From NCBI RefSeq assembly GCF_004348985.1, contig NZ_SMKW01000039.1:24339-88338 (forward strand): a stretch of DNA of 64,000 nucleotides, written 5' to 3'. The translations under genes and the position numbers were made by a program. Position 1 is the first letter of the stretch; each line of letters begins with the position of its first letter. The notes under the pieces were generated by a model. It ran no database searches and was not told the origin of the DNA. It saw only the letters and a program-made list of their open reading frames with translations. Positions 8,861-18,202 of this stretch are shown in pieces. Source of the DNA: Saccharopolyspora elongata. Lineage in GTDB: Bacteria > Actinomycetota > Actinomycetes > Mycobacteriales > Pseudonocardiaceae.

Positions 8861-10657
8861 TCAGGGCGTCACGATCGGAAAGTTCGGGTCGGGTTCGCCC
8901 AGCAGGTCGGTCAGGCGCTCGAGGGTGCCGCGGTCGCCCCGGTAGTCGATCCCTTCAAGCTGCCGGCCGGCGACCAGCCCGAGCAGCTGGGCCTTCGTCA
9001 GCGTGAGGGCGAGGTCGGCGGGCTCGGCTTCCCGGACGGGTTCCTGGACCAGCACGCCGTTGGACAGCGTGGTCCGCACGTGCTCGCCGGCGTCCGTGAC
9101 GTGCCAGTCGATGGCCAGGCCGGTGTCCGCGGCGCGCGGCCCGTCGATGCGGATCGCCGCCGAGTCCAGGATCTGCCCGACCGTCAGCGCCGCGGCCATC
9201 CCGCCGGAGATGGCCGTCGGTGTCGGGACGATCCCGTGGCGGAGTTCGTGGGCTCCGGTGAGGTAGTAGTTCCGCCACGTCGCGTTCTCCGAGCCGAACC
9301 CGAGCCGCTGGTAGGTGTCCGCGAGCAGCTCCTCGGCGGCGGCATTGCCCGGCTCGGCGAACACGGCGTGCTTCAGCAGCTGCGCCGCGAACCGCAGGTC
9401 CCCCTCGGACGCGTACTCGCGGGCCTTCTCCACCACGCGGTCCACGCCGCCGATGCAGTCGACGTACCGCTTCGCCGACTCCACCGGCGGATGTTCCCAG
9501 AGCGAAGCCGGATTGCCGTCGAACCAGCCCATGTAGCGCTGGTACACCGCCTTGACGTTGTGGCTCACCGAGCCGTAGTAGCCGCGCACGTGCCAGGCGC
9601 CCTCCAGCGCCGGCGGGAGCTGGACCAGCTCGGCGATCTCCACGCCCGTGTAGCCGAGGTTGATCAGCCGCAGCGTCTGGTCGTGCAGGTAGGCGTACAG
9701 GTCGCGTTGCTCGGTCAGGAACTTCCGGACGCGATCGCCGCCCCAGGTCGGCCAGTGGTGGGAGGCGAACGCGACGTCGGTCTGCCCGGCGTAGCGCGTG
9801 ATGGTCTCCGTGAGGTAGCGCGACCACATGCGGGTGTCGCGCACCTCGGCACCGCGCAAGGTGAGGACGTTGTGCATGTTGTGGGTCGCGTTCTCCGCCA
9901 GGCACAGCGCGCGGTGCTGCGGGAAGTGGAAGTTCATCTCCGCGGGTGCCTCGGTGCCCGGCGTGAGCTGGAACTCGATGCGCACCCCGTCGAGCGTTTC
10001 CTCCTGACCGGTGCGGGTGATGTCCGTCGTGGGCGGGATCAGCGACACGCGGCCCTTCGACACGGCCTGCCCCAGCCCGGTGCCGACCTGTCCGTCCGGG
10101 CCGTTCGGCAGCACCATGCCGTACTGGTAGGCGCCGCGCCGGGCCATCGCGGTCCCGGCGTAGACGTTCTCCGACACGGCGTGCGCCATGAACCCGGCCG
10201 GGGCCAGGACCGGCACGTCGCCGGACGTGACGCCTTCGACGCCGCCGAAGTGGTCGACGTGGGAGTGCGTGTAGATCACCGCCGTGACCGGGCGGTCGCC
10301 GCGGTGCCGCCGGTAGAGGGCCAGCGCCGCCGCGGCGGTCTCGACGGACACCAGCGGGTCGATCACGATCACGCCGCGCTCGCCCTCGACCAGCGTCATG
10401 TTCGACAGGTCGAGGCCGCGGACCTGGTAGATGCCCGGGACGACCTCGTAGAGCCCCTGCCTGGCGCACAGCTGGGACTGCCGCCACAGGCTGGGATCGA
10501 CCGTCGCCGGGCAGTCGCCGTCCAGGAAGCCGTAGGCGTCGGCGTCCCACACGACGCGCCCCTCGTCGTCCTGCACCGCGCCGGGTTTCAGCGCGGCGAT
10601 GAACCCGCGGTCGGCATCGTCGAAATCTGCGCGATCGGAAAAGGGCAGCTCACTCAC
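8861..10657 (-). CDS. Linear primary-alkylsulfatase (SdsA1-like, MBL fold)
   Basis: Hydrolyses alkyl sulfate esters such as SDS to alcohol and sulfate. The 598-residue protein has the expected three parts: an N-terminal MBL domain with the zinc motif THSHVDHFGG and later FHFPQHRALCLAENATHNMHN and SHHWPTWGG; a central dimerisation helix region; and a C-terminal sterol-carrier (SCP2)-like domain (from ISGGMAAALTVGQILDS). The GTG start at 10657 follows AGGAG. No signal peptide is visible, so it is probably cytoplasmic, unlike secreted SdsA1. Confidence 0.92.
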   Translation of the reverse strand: MSELPFSDRADFDDADRGFIAALKPGAVQDDEGRVVWDADAYGFLDGDCPATVDPSLWRQSQLCARQGLYEVVPGIYQVRGLDLSNMTLVEGERGVIVIDPLVSVETAAAALALYRRHRGDRPVTAVIYTHSHVDHFGGVEGVTSGDVPVLAPAGFMAHAVSENVYAGTAMARRGAYQYGMVLPNGPDGQVGTGLGQAVSKGRVSLIPPTTDITRTGQEETLDGVRIEFQLTPGTEAPAEMNFHFPQHRALCLAENATHNMHNVLTLRGAEVRDTRMWSRYLTETITRYAGQTDVAFASHHWPTWGGDRVRKFLTEQRDLYAYLHDQTLRLINLGYTGVEIAELVQLPPALEGAWHVRGYYGSVSHNVKAVYQRYMGWFDGNPASLWEHPPVESAKRYVDCIGGVDRVVEKAREYASEGDLRFAAQLLKHAVFAEPGNAAAEELLADTYQRLGFGSENATWRNYYLTGAHELRHGIVPTPTAISGGMAAALTVGQILDSAAIRIDGPRAADTGLAIDWHVTDAGEHVRTTLSNGVLVQEPVREAEPADLALTLTKAQLLGLVAGRQLEGIDYRGDRGTLERLTDLLGEPDPNFPIVTP

Positions 10658-10842
10658 GAGACACTCCTGAACGTCCGCGAACACCTCGCGCGCCTCGATC
10701 CTGGAGCCTTCGTGCCGGTGCCGAATCGCGCGCTGCAACAGCGGATCCAGTACAACCGCTCGCCGGGGTGCCCGCATCGCGAGCGGAGCGTCCGAACGTT
10801 TCAGCGATGACCGCGCCGCCCACGACGACAGTCGGTATCCAC

Positions 10843-11400
10843 TTAGGACAATCCCGTGGCGGCGCGCTCGGCGGCGCTCGTGATGTTGCGGGCCATTCCG
10901 CCGAAGACCAGGCCGTGGAACGGCGCCACCGCCCACCAGTAGGCGTGGCCGAGCAGGCCCCTCGGGATGAACACCGCGCGCTGGTGGTAGCAGGCCCCGG
11001 CCGCCCCGCCGGACTCCACCGACATCTCCAGCCAGGCCCGCCCCGGCACCTTCATCTCGGCCCGCAGGCGGAGGTAGCGGCCGTCCACGAGTTCCTCCAC
11101 GCGCCACCAGTCGAGCGCGTCACCGGTGCGCAGGCGGCGCGGGTCCCGGCGGCCTCGCCGCAGGCCGACGCCGCCGATCAAGCGGTGGGCCCAGCCCCGC
11201 ACGGCCCACGCGAGCGGGAACGAGTACCAACCGTTGCCGCCGCCGATCCCCTCCACGACCCGCCAGACGTCCGGCGCCGACGCGGTGGTCCGGTGCTCGC
11301 GCACGTCCCGGTACGCGCTGGCCCCGGACCACGGCGGGTCCGACGGCAGCGGCTCCCACGGGGCGCCCGCCGGTGACGCGTCCGACCACCTCGTTTCCAC
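10843..11400 (-). CDS. DUF2867 domain protein
   Basis: A 185-residue protein matching the DUF2867 domain: VWRVVEGIGGGNGWYSFPLAWAVRG-type N block, DWWRVEELVDGRYLRLRAEM, and C-terminal HAYWWAVAPFHGLVFGGMARNI. The domain is often fused to the C terminus of SDR-type NAD-binding proteins; here it stands alone. It looks like a START/SRPBCC-style beta barrel; biochemical role unknown. GTG start. Confidence 0.8.
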   Translation of the reverse strand: METRWSDASPAGAPWEPLPSDPPWSGASAYRDVREHRTTASAPDVWRVVEGIGGGNGWYSFPLAWAVRGWAHRLIGGVGLRRGRRDPRRLRTGDALDWWRVEELVDGRYLRLRAEMKVPGRAWLEMSVESGGAAGACYHQRAVFIPRGLLGHAYWWAVAPFHGLVFGGMARNITSAAERAATGLS

Positions 11401-11540
11401 CTCGCCGCGCCGGATCTTCCGGAGGGCGAGACCGACCGCGTCCCGGTCGGGGTAGGACCGGGGCCCGGCACCGACAAGTCGGGCCGCGCCTGCACCGGAA
11501 CCGCGCGTCGAACATCCCGGTGGCCGGGCCTGCGACGACC

Positions 11541-11571
11541 TAGGCTTGCTGCGGGTGACCGAGCGGAGGGG
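11541..11571 (+). promoter_or_regulatory. Promoter -10 and ribosome-binding site for the LigD-type polymerase
   Basis: TAGGCT at 11541-11546 resembles an actinobacterial -10. GGAGGGG at 11565-11571 lies five bases before the ATG at 11577, fixing that start. Confidence 0.5.
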
Positions 11572-11576
11572 TTGCG

Positions 11577-12575
11577 ATGGGTGAGGGCGTCACGGTGGAC
11601 GTCGGGGGTACCGAGGTTTCGGTTTCGCATCCCGACAAGGTCTTCTTCAGCCGGCGCGGCGAGACGAAGCTCGACCTCGTCCGGTACTACCAGGCCGTCG
11701 CCGGCCCGCTGCTGGGCACGTTGCAGGGGCGGCCGCTGCTGCTGGAGCGGTACCCGGACGGCGCCGGTGGCAAGTCCTTCTTCCAGAAGCGGGTGCCGAA
11801 GTCCGCGCCGCCCTGGCTGCAGACCACCGTCGTCGCCACGCCCAACGGCACCACCAGCGACGCGCTCGTCGCCGCCGACCTGGCGCACATCGTCTGGGCC
11901 GTGAACCTGGGGTGCCTCGGGTTCCACGTCTGGCCGTACCACGCCGACACGCCGGAGATCGCCGACGAGCTGCGCATCGACCTCGACCCCTCCCCCGGCG
12001 TGCGGTATCCGCAGGTGCTGGAGGCCGCCGTGGCGACCAGGGAGCTGCTCGCCGAGGACGGCATCGACGCGCAGGTGAAGACGTCGGGATCCCGGGGCCT
12101 GCACATCTACGCTTCGCTGGAACCGCGCTGGGACAGCTACGAGGTGCGGGCCGCCGCGGTCGCGCTGGCCCGCGAGCTGGAGCGCCGCCACCCTGAGCTC
12201 ATCACCGCGAAGTGGTGGAAGGAGGAGCGGGGCGCGCGGGTTTTCGTCGACTTCAACCAGAACGCCCCGCACAAGACGGTTTTCGGCGCGTGGTGCGTGC
12301 GGCCCCGGGTGGGGGCGCAGGTCTCGACCCCGGTCGGCTGGGACGAGCTCGAATCGGTCGACCCCGACGAGCTCACCATCGCGACCGTGCCGGGCCGGGT
12401 CGCGGAGCTCGGTGATCCGTGGGCCGGCCGGCGGCCGCAGTCGATCGAGCCGCTGCTCGAACGGTCCCGGCGGGACATGGCCGCCGGGTTGCTGGACGCG
12501 CCGTGGCCGCCGGTCTACCCGAAGCAGCCCAACGAGCCGCCCCGCGTCGCGCCGAGCCGCGCCAAGAAGTCCTGA
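11577..12575 (+). CDS. LigD polymerase-domain protein (NHEJ primase-polymerase family)
   Basis: Stand-alone archaeo-eukaryotic-primase-fold polymerase like mycobacterial PolD/Prim-PolC proteins, which fill or extend ends during non-homologous end joining or repair. The 332 residues cover one domain: HPDKVFF start block, LLLERYPDGAGGKSFFQKR, catalytic metal ligands DLDPSPG, nucleotide-binding SGSRGLHIY, and VFVDFNQNAPHKT. No ligase or nuclease domain and no ku gene are present nearby, so its partner must lie elsewhere. Confidence 0.9.
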   Translation: MGEGVTVDVGGTEVSVSHPDKVFFSRRGETKLDLVRYYQAVAGPLLGTLQGRPLLLERYPDGAGGKSFFQKRVPKSAPPWLQTTVVATPNGTTSDALVAADLAHIVWAVNLGCLGFHVWPYHADTPEIADELRIDLDPSPGVRYPQVLEAAVATRELLAEDGIDAQVKTSGSRGLHIYASLEPRWDSYEVRAAAVALARELERRHPELITAKWWKEERGARVFVDFNQNAPHKTVFGAWCVRPRVGAQVSTPVGWDELESVDPDELTIATVPGRVAELGDPWAGRRPQSIEPLLERSRRDMAAGLLDAPWPPVYPKQPNEPPRVAPSRAKKS

Positions 12576-12608
12576 CCCGGCTCATTCCCGGCTCGTCGCA
12601 ATGATCTC

Positions 12609-14195
12609 CTACCGAGTGGCCACAGCGGAGACCCGGGTGGCGCCGACAAGACCCAGCACCAGGAAAGCCGTGTTGAACAGCACCGCATCGCGGGTCGCGT
12701 CGCTGAATCCCCGGGACAGCGCCGGGACGACCGCGGGATCGGTCGCGCGGAGCTCGCCGATCAGCGCCCCGGCCGATTCGCGGGTGCCTTCGGCCAGCTC
12801 GTGCGCGGCATGCGGCGGGACGTGCGCGGCGAGCAGCTCGGCTTCGGTGGCGTCCGACAGGCCGAAGGCGAGCACCGCTCCGGCGATGGCCGTGCCCAGC
12901 GCCGCCCCGAGCTGGCGCACCGTGCTCTGCGTCGCCGACCCCTGCCCGGACTTCGCGGCCGGGATGTCGGCCAGCGTCGTGCCGGTCAGCTGCGCGGCGG
13001 CCAGGCCCAGGCCCGCGCCGTAGCCGGCTAGCAGCAGCGCGAGCAGCCACGGCGAGATCTCGGGGCCGACGACGAGCGCGATCGCGAGGACGGCGACGAC
13101 CTCCAGCAGCAGGCCGGTCACGACGACCTTCGGCGGTCCGAGCCGGGCGGCGAGGTGCCGTGCGGTGGCCCCGGACGCGAACGCGCCGGCCGCCATCGCC
13201 GCCAGCACCAGCCCGGCCGACATCGTGCTCATGGCCAGGACGTTCACCAGGAACAGCGGAAGCACGAACAGCAGCCCGAACTCGCCGACCGCGACCGCCA
13301 GCGCCGTCAGGTTCCCCCACCGGAAGGCCGGGATGCCGAACAGGCCCAGGTCCAGGATCACCGAGCGGCCGGTGCGGGCGCGGTGGCGCTCCCACACGAC
13401 GAACAGCACCAGCGCGAGCAGGCCGATCGCGGCACTGGGGACGACGATCGACACCGGCGCCGTTCTCGGCCAGGTGAAGCCGAGAACGGCGAAGTCCGCC
13501 GCCGGTCGCCACCAGCCCAGCGCGGCGCCTTCGATCACCGCGAACACGACCGCGCCGAAGCCCAGCACGCTCAGCAGCAGCCCCACGACGTCGCGGCCCG
13601 GCTCGGCCGCCTCAGCGCGGGTCTCGGGCACGACGAGCCAGGCACCGGTCAGCACGACCGCCGCGATCGGCAGGTTGACCAGGAAGATCCACTGCCAGCT
13701 CGCCGAACTCGTCAGCCAGCCGCCCAGCAGCGGGCCGACGGCCGCCATCCCGGAGATGACCGAACCCCAGATGGCGAAGGCGATCACCCGGTCCCGCCCG
13801 CGGAACACCGCGTTGACCGTGGAGAGGGTCGCCGGCAGCACCGCGGCCCCGCCGACGCCCTGCACCACCCGGGCGGCGATCAGCCCACCGGCGCCGCCCC
13901 CGAGCCCGGCGAGCAGGCTGCCCGCCGCGAACACCACGACGCCGACGACGAACAGGCGCCGCCGCCCGAGGCGGTCGCCGAGGCTGCCCGCGGTCAGCAG
14001 CAGGGCCGCGAACACCACCGAGTACAGGCTGTTGATCCACTGCGCGTCGCTGATGTCCAGCGACAGGTCGCCGATGATGACCGGGAGCGCGACCCCGACG
14101 ATCGTGCCGTCGACGACGATCATGGACAGCCCGGTGGCGAGCACCGCCAGCGCCGCCCACTTGCGCGGCGGGCCCGCGCTGCCCGGCTCGGTCAC
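12609..14195 (-). CDS. DHA2-family MFS drug:H+ antiporter
   Basis: A 528-residue, 14-helix major facilitator. Motif D1/C signature features are visible: MIVVDGTIVGVALPVI in helix 1, QWINSLYSVVFAALLL, the loop motif GSLGDRLGRRRLF, and WQWIFLVNLPIA. Such pumps export hydrophobic drugs or natural products. Its start overlaps the DUF2871 stop by 4 bases (ATGA), so both are one operon read leftwards. Convergent with the polymerase gene. Confidence 0.93.
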   Translation of the reverse strand: MTEPGSAGPPRKWAALAVLATGLSMIVVDGTIVGVALPVIIGDLSLDISDAQWINSLYSVVFAALLLTAGSLGDRLGRRRLFVVGVVVFAAGSLLAGLGGGAGGLIAARVVQGVGGAAVLPATLSTVNAVFRGRDRVIAFAIWGSVISGMAAVGPLLGGWLTSSASWQWIFLVNLPIAAVVLTGAWLVVPETRAEAAEPGRDVVGLLLSVLGFGAVVFAVIEGAALGWWRPAADFAVLGFTWPRTAPVSIVVPSAAIGLLALVLFVVWERHRARTGRSVILDLGLFGIPAFRWGNLTALAVAVGEFGLLFVLPLFLVNVLAMSTMSAGLVLAAMAAGAFASGATARHLAARLGPPKVVVTGLLLEVVAVLAIALVVGPEISPWLLALLLAGYGAGLGLAAAQLTGTTLADIPAAKSGQGSATQSTVRQLGAALGTAIAGAVLAFGLSDATEAELLAAHVPPHAAHELAEGTRESAGALIGELRATDPAVVPALSRGFSDATRDAVLFNTAFLVLGLVGATRVSAVATR

Positions 14196-14629
14196 CGGAT
14201 CGCTTCGGCGCGCTGCTCGGCGTTCTCCTTACCGGGCAACGCCTTTCGCAGCGCCAGGAAAAGGTGGATCAGGCCGAGCGTGATCAGGATGTGGCCGAGC
14301 CCGGCGATCCCGGAGATCGCGGCCGAGCTCTCATTGCCCAGCACGGTCAGCGTGCCGTGCACGACCATCATCGCCGCGGTGAGGGCGAGACCGGAGTTGT
14401 AGAACCAGAAGAACAGCGTGAACAGCTTGTTCCCGGACAGCGCGAAGGCCTTGTCCAGCGCCAGCACCAGCAGGAAGAACAGCATGCCCAGCGCGAGCAG
14501 ATGGGTGTGCAGCACGGAGAGCTGGGTGTCGCCGGTGAAGTCCAGCGCCTTGGTGAACTCGCGGTAGTACAGCCCCGCGGCCAGCCCGAGGATCATGTAG
14601 ACCAGTGCCGACCAGTACAGCTTCTTCAT
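14192..14629 (-). CDS. DUF2871 four-helix membrane protein
   Basis: Short integral membrane protein (145 residues) with four hydrophobic helices containing conserved polar groups: KKLYWSALVYMILGLAAGLYYREF, LHTHLLALGMLFFLLVLALD, NSGLALTAAMMVVHG and GLGHILITLGLIHLFLAL. Histidines inside helices resemble heme or redox-protein folds, but no function is known. Start ATG 14629 is supported by a GGAAGGAAG site. Co-transcribed with the DHA2 pump. Confidence 0.85.
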   Translation of the reverse strand: MKKLYWSALVYMILGLAAGLYYREFTKALDFTGDTQLSVLHTHLLALGMLFFLLVLALDKAFALSGNKLFTLFFWFYNSGLALTAAMMVVHGTLTVLGNESSAAISGIAGLGHILITLGLIHLFLALRKALPGKENAEQRAEAIR

Positions 14630-14746
14630 CGCCGATGCGCTTCCTTCCAACCGAGGCGTTCCACCGGCATCCACTGTGGTCGGGCCGGCCGCCCGGCACA
14701 TCGCACCGCGGGATGGCCGCGCGGATCCGAAGGGCGCACGGCGAAA

Positions 14747-15664
14747 TCAACCGTTCGATCGATGCGCGAGCTGCTCGCGGCGGTACTGGCCCGGGGCGGC
14801 GCCGTGCGCCCGCTTGAACGCCTTGGCGAACGCGTATTCCGAGGCGTAGCCGACCTCTTCGGCGATCACCGACAGCGCCGCGTCGGTTTCGCGCAGGCGG
14901 CGGGCCGCGATGATCATCCGCCACCTGGTCAGGTAGGTCAGCGGCGGTTCGCCGACCAGCGCGGTGAAGCGGCGCGAGAAGGTGGCGCGCGACATCCCGA
15001 CCCGCGCGCCGAGCCCCTCGACCGTCCACTGGTGCGCGGGATCGTCGTGCATCGCGGCGAGGGCGGCGGTGATCGCCCGGTCATGGAACACCGAAGCCCA
15101 GCCTGTGATGCGATCGCCCTCGGCCCGCTCGTCGAACCAGGCTCGCAGCGTGCAGATGAGCAGCACGTCCAGCAGGGCGGGCAGCATCGCGTCCCGGCCG
15201 GGCCGGTCGCCGGCGAGCTCGGCGGTCAGCAGATCGACCGCCGCGCGCAGTTCGGGATGGCGGCCGAGGCGCGCCGGAACGTGCACGACCTCGGGCAGCT
15301 CGTCGAGCAGCGGATGCGACCAGCCGGAAGCGAACTCGTACACGCCGCAGAGCAGCGTCGAACGCGCGCCCGCCCCGTCGACCACGCGCGGCTCGCCCGG
15401 GCCGGGGATCTCGTCGAGCGGCGTGTCCGGGCTGTCGGCGAGCCCGTGGCCCTCGTCCAGGTACAGGAAGGCGACGTCGCCGACGCCCAGCGGGACCGGT
15501 TCGGAGGTGCGCGGGATCAGCCAGCAGGAACCCTGCAGCACCACGTGGAATCCCGCGCCCGACGCCTTCGAGTACCGGCGCCCCCACGGCGCGTGCCGGA
15601 CGAACGTCCCCGAGGCGGGCCGCCCGGTGCGCAGCGCGGCGACAGTGTCACTCAGCACATCCAC
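14747..15664 (-). CDS. AraC-family regulator with cupin-type sensor domain
   Basis: A 305-residue transcription factor: N-terminal cupin-like effector domain (residues about 1-190) and C-terminal double helix-turn-helix (GLGARVGMSRATFSRRFTAL; then VIAEEVGYASEYAFAKAFKR, GAAPGQYRR). Read divergently from an MFS pump gene that has been internally deleted (15814-16720), its probable former target. The transcript seems leaderless. It might also act on the DUF2871-MFS operon just downstream. Confidence 0.92.
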   Translation of the reverse strand: MDVLSDTVAALRTGRPASGTFVRHAPWGRRYSKASGAGFHVVLQGSCWLIPRTSEPVPLGVGDVAFLYLDEGHGLADSPDTPLDEIPGPGEPRVVDGAGARSTLLCGVYEFASGWSHPLLDELPEVVHVPARLGRHPELRAAVDLLTAELAGDRPGRDAMLPALLDVLLICTLRAWFDERAEGDRITGWASVFHDRAITAALAAMHDDPAHQWTVEGLGARVGMSRATFSRRFTALVGEPPLTYLTRWRMIIAARRLRETDAALSVIAEEVGYASEYAFAKAFKRAHGAAPGQYRREQLAHRSNG

Positions 15665-15676
15665 GCCGGAATCCTA
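15665..15676 (-). promoter_or_regulatory. Leaderless-type promoter -10 for the AraC regulator
   Basis: On the minus strand TAGGAT (15676-15671) is followed after exactly six bases by the GTG start at 15664, without a ribosome-binding site. Confidence 0.65.
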
Positions 15677-15813
15677 TCGTGCCCTCACGTGATACGACCG
15701 GACATCAAATCGAGATTCTCAGCCATCGTTCGTCTCATGATCGCGGGCTAGCTTTGCTTCGGCGCGGGCCGATCGGACCCGCGGTCCGCAGATCTCACCG
15801 GGAAGACTCGTCG

Positions 15814-16720
15814 ATGACTCAGAGCGTTTCGCAGCAACCCCGCAGGCGCGGCCTGTCGCTGGGCGTGCTGCTGACCATGCAGTTGATGGTCGTCCTGGAC
15901 GGCACCGTCGTCACCGTCGCGCTGCCGTCCATCCAGGACGAGCTGGGATTCTCGCCGTCCGGGCTGGCCTGGGTGGTGAACTCCTACCTGATCGCCTTCG
16001 CCGGGCTACTTCTGCTGTCCGGGCGGCTGGGCGACCTGATCGGGGGCAAGAAGGTGTTCCTGGCCGGGTTGATCACCTTCACCGCCGCGTCGGTGCTGTG
16101 CGGGGTGGCGGTCGATCCGGCGATGCTGGTCGCCGGGCGGTTCGCGCAGGGCGTCGGCGGCGCAGCGGGTGCTGGGCTTCGACTCGCTGCAGACCGGCCT
16201 GGCCTTCGTCCCGGCACCGGTGACGCTCGGCACCGTCTCGCTGTTCTTCGCCGCCCGGCTGACCGACCGGTTCGGCGCCCAGAAGGTGCTGCTCACCGGC
16301 CTGTTCGCGCTGGGCTCCGGGCTCGCGCTGCTCAGCCGCGCCCCGGTGGACGGCGACTACTTCGCGGACGTGCTGCCGACGCTCTTCCTGATGGGCGCCG
16401 GGATGGGGCTGGCGATACCCGCCGTCATCACGATGGCCATGTCGGGCGCCGACCCGCGCGACGCCGGGCTGGCCTCCGGGCTCAACAACACCGCCCAGCA
16501 GGCCGGAGCGGCCGTCGGGCTCGCGACCCTCGCAACGCTCGCCGCCGGTCACACCGACACCCGGCTCCAGGCCGGCGCGGACGCGCTGTCGGCGCTGCGC
16601 GACGGCTACAGCATGAGCTTCCTCCTCTCCGCCGGTTTCGTGTTCGCCGGCCTGGTCATCGCCTTCGTCGCCCTGCGCCCGGCGCCGAAGCCGGAGCCCG
16701 TCGTCGAAGCGGCGCGCTGA
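15814..16720 (+). pseudogene. DHA2-type MFS pump with an internal deletion and frameshift
   Basis: The N-terminal part (MTQSVSQQPRRRGLSLG.., MVVLDGTVVTVALPSIQ, SGRLGDLIGGKKVF, VAGRFAQGVGGA) is followed at about 16158-16166 by a jump to the late part of the same kind of protein (VLGFDSLQTGLAFVPAPVTLG.., TDRFGAQKVLLTG, SGLNNTAQQAGAAVGLATL) in another frame. Roughly helices 5-8 are absent and the frame shifts, so neither half makes a full pump. The start at 15814 has GGGAAG upstream. The join falls in a GGCGGCGC-rich stretch, suggesting slippage or short-repeat deletion. Its divergent AraC regulator is intact. Confidence 0.85.
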
Positions 16721-16724
16721 ACCT

Positions 16725-16760
16725 CGCCTGCCCGCCGGGTGCGTTCCCGGCGGGCAGGCG
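16725..16760. terminator. Strong hairpin between convergent genes
   Basis: CGCCTGCCCGCCGGG (16725-16739) pairs perfectly with CCCGGCGGGCAGGCG (16746-16760) across a six-base loop. It sits between the MFS remnant and the leftward acyltransferase-like gene, so it can serve both. Confidence 0.8.
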
Positions 16761-16774
16761 TCGTGCCGGGCCGG

Positions 16775-18037
16775 TCAGCGGACGACCGCGGCGGCGACTC
16801 GGACCGACGTCCAGTGCAGGACTCGCTCCAGCGGGCCGCGGCCGAGGAATGGTCGCCACAATCCGCAGAACAGCATCGAGACCAGCGCGAAGCCGATCAG
16901 CGGGAGCCACGGGTGCGCCGCCATCGCCGGTGCCGCGGTGTCCACCAGGACCTTCAGCGCCACCGCCTGCGCCGTGTAGACGGTCAGCGCCAGGGCGCCG
17001 ACCGCCGTCAGCGGCGCGAGCACCCGGCCCAGCCGGTCGCCGGCGAACAGGCAGAGCGCGAGGACGGCCAGCGCGACGCCGGTGGAGCCCACGATCTCGA
17101 ACGTCGTGCCGGAATGCGGCGCCGCCAGCAGCAGCATCGCCGGAGTGCCTGCGGGCACCGTCCCGAAGTTCGACATCTGCAGGAGCTCCATCGGGCTCTT
17201 CCCGAGCTCGGCCGCCATCGGGCTCAGTGCGTCCATCAGCGGCGAAAGCGCTTTCACGCCACCGAAGACGTTCAGCGCGAGCCACGAACCGCCGTACCCG
17301 ACGACCGCCACAACGGCGCCCGCCACCAGCAGCCTCAGCCGAACGGCCGTCGAGCGCAGATCGAGCCGCCCGACCGCGATGCCGACGAACACGAACGGCA
17401 TCCAGGTCAGCACCGGGTACGCGCCGTCGAGCAGCAGCCGCAGCAGCCCGGCCCCGGCTTGCTGCGACGAAGCCAGGTCGCTGAAGGACAACGCGCCGCC
17501 TGCCGTTTCCGCGCTGTCGACCGAGCCACGGATGAGGAACGAGACCTGGGGGGCGATGAGCGCCCACACCCCGGCGAGCGCCGCGAGCGCCACGGGAGGC
17601 ATCCGCAGCACCGGCAGGGCGAGCACGAAGTAGATCGCGTAGAACGACAGGATCACCATGATCGGGGCGCCGATCTGCGTCAGCGCCATGCCGAGCACGA
17701 ACAGGATCGCCGCCCGGACGGCGATCCGGACGCGGTCCCGCCGCAGCAGCGCGCCGTCGTGCGGATCGCTGCCACCGGTGAGCAGCGCGAGCGACACTCC
17801 GGCCAGCGTGGCGAACAGGATCGAGGCGTGCCCGTTGCCGAGCTTCGCCAGCACCTCCGCCGCCGCACCCGCCTGCGGATCCAGCATCGCCGGCCCGATG
17901 TGCGCGACGAACATGCCCAGCACCGCCAGCGCGCGGGCCATGTCGACACCGCTCAGGCGTGCGCGTGGGCGCACCGCTCGCGAGTCGGGTATCTCGACGG
18001 CGCCGGGCGCTGTTGGGCTTTCGTTCGTGTGGACCAT
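16775..18037 (-). CDS. Membrane acyltransferase-like protein (DUF1624/DUF418 type)
   Basis: A 420-residue polytopic membrane protein. The N-terminal block GVDMARALAVLGMFVAHIGP is the hallmark of the heparan-alpha-glucosaminide N-acetyltransferase/DUF1624 group, and the C-terminal half (ALTVYTAQAV, PWLPLIGFALVSMLFCGLWRPFLGRGPLE) resembles DUF418. About ten hydrophobic segments are visible. These proteins probably move acyl groups across the membrane onto sugars or other envelope molecules; the substrate is unknown. It is a single gene with its own hairpin terminator. Confidence 0.8.
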   Translation of the reverse strand: MVHTNESPTAPGAVEIPDSRAVRPRARLSGVDMARALAVLGMFVAHIGPAMLDPQAGAAAEVLAKLGNGHASILFATLAGVSLALLTGGSDPHDGALLRRDRVRIAVRAAILFVLGMALTQIGAPIMVILSFYAIYFVLALPVLRMPPVALAALAGVWALIAPQVSFLIRGSVDSAETAGGALSFSDLASSQQAGAGLLRLLLDGAYPVLTWMPFVFVGIAVGRLDLRSTAVRLRLLVAGAVVAVVGYGGSWLALNVFGGVKALSPLMDALSPMAAELGKSPMELLQMSNFGTVPAGTPAMLLLAAPHSGTTFEIVGSTGVALAVLALCLFAGDRLGRVLAPLTAVGALALTVYTAQAVALKVLVDTAAPAMAAHPWLPLIGFALVSMLFCGLWRPFLGRGPLERVLHWTSVRVAAAVVR

Positions 18038-18190
18038 GGACCAAAGCTATGGCGGGCCACCCTGCGCGGACATCGACCGCGAGTCCCATTCCGCGATCAT
18101 TCCCGGATCGCAGAAACCCATGCGTCGCAACGCGGGAGTCATACCTGAGTAGTACGACCGCAGGCCAATTCGGTCGGCGCGTCGTTCCCA

Positions 18191-18202
18191 TACGCTTGTG
18201 CC
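18191..18202 (+). promoter_or_regulatory. Leaderless-type promoter -10 for the histidine kinase
   Basis: TACGCT at 18191-18196 is followed after exactly six bases by the GTG at 18203. No ribosome-binding site precedes the GTG or the ATG two codons later. Confidence 0.65.
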
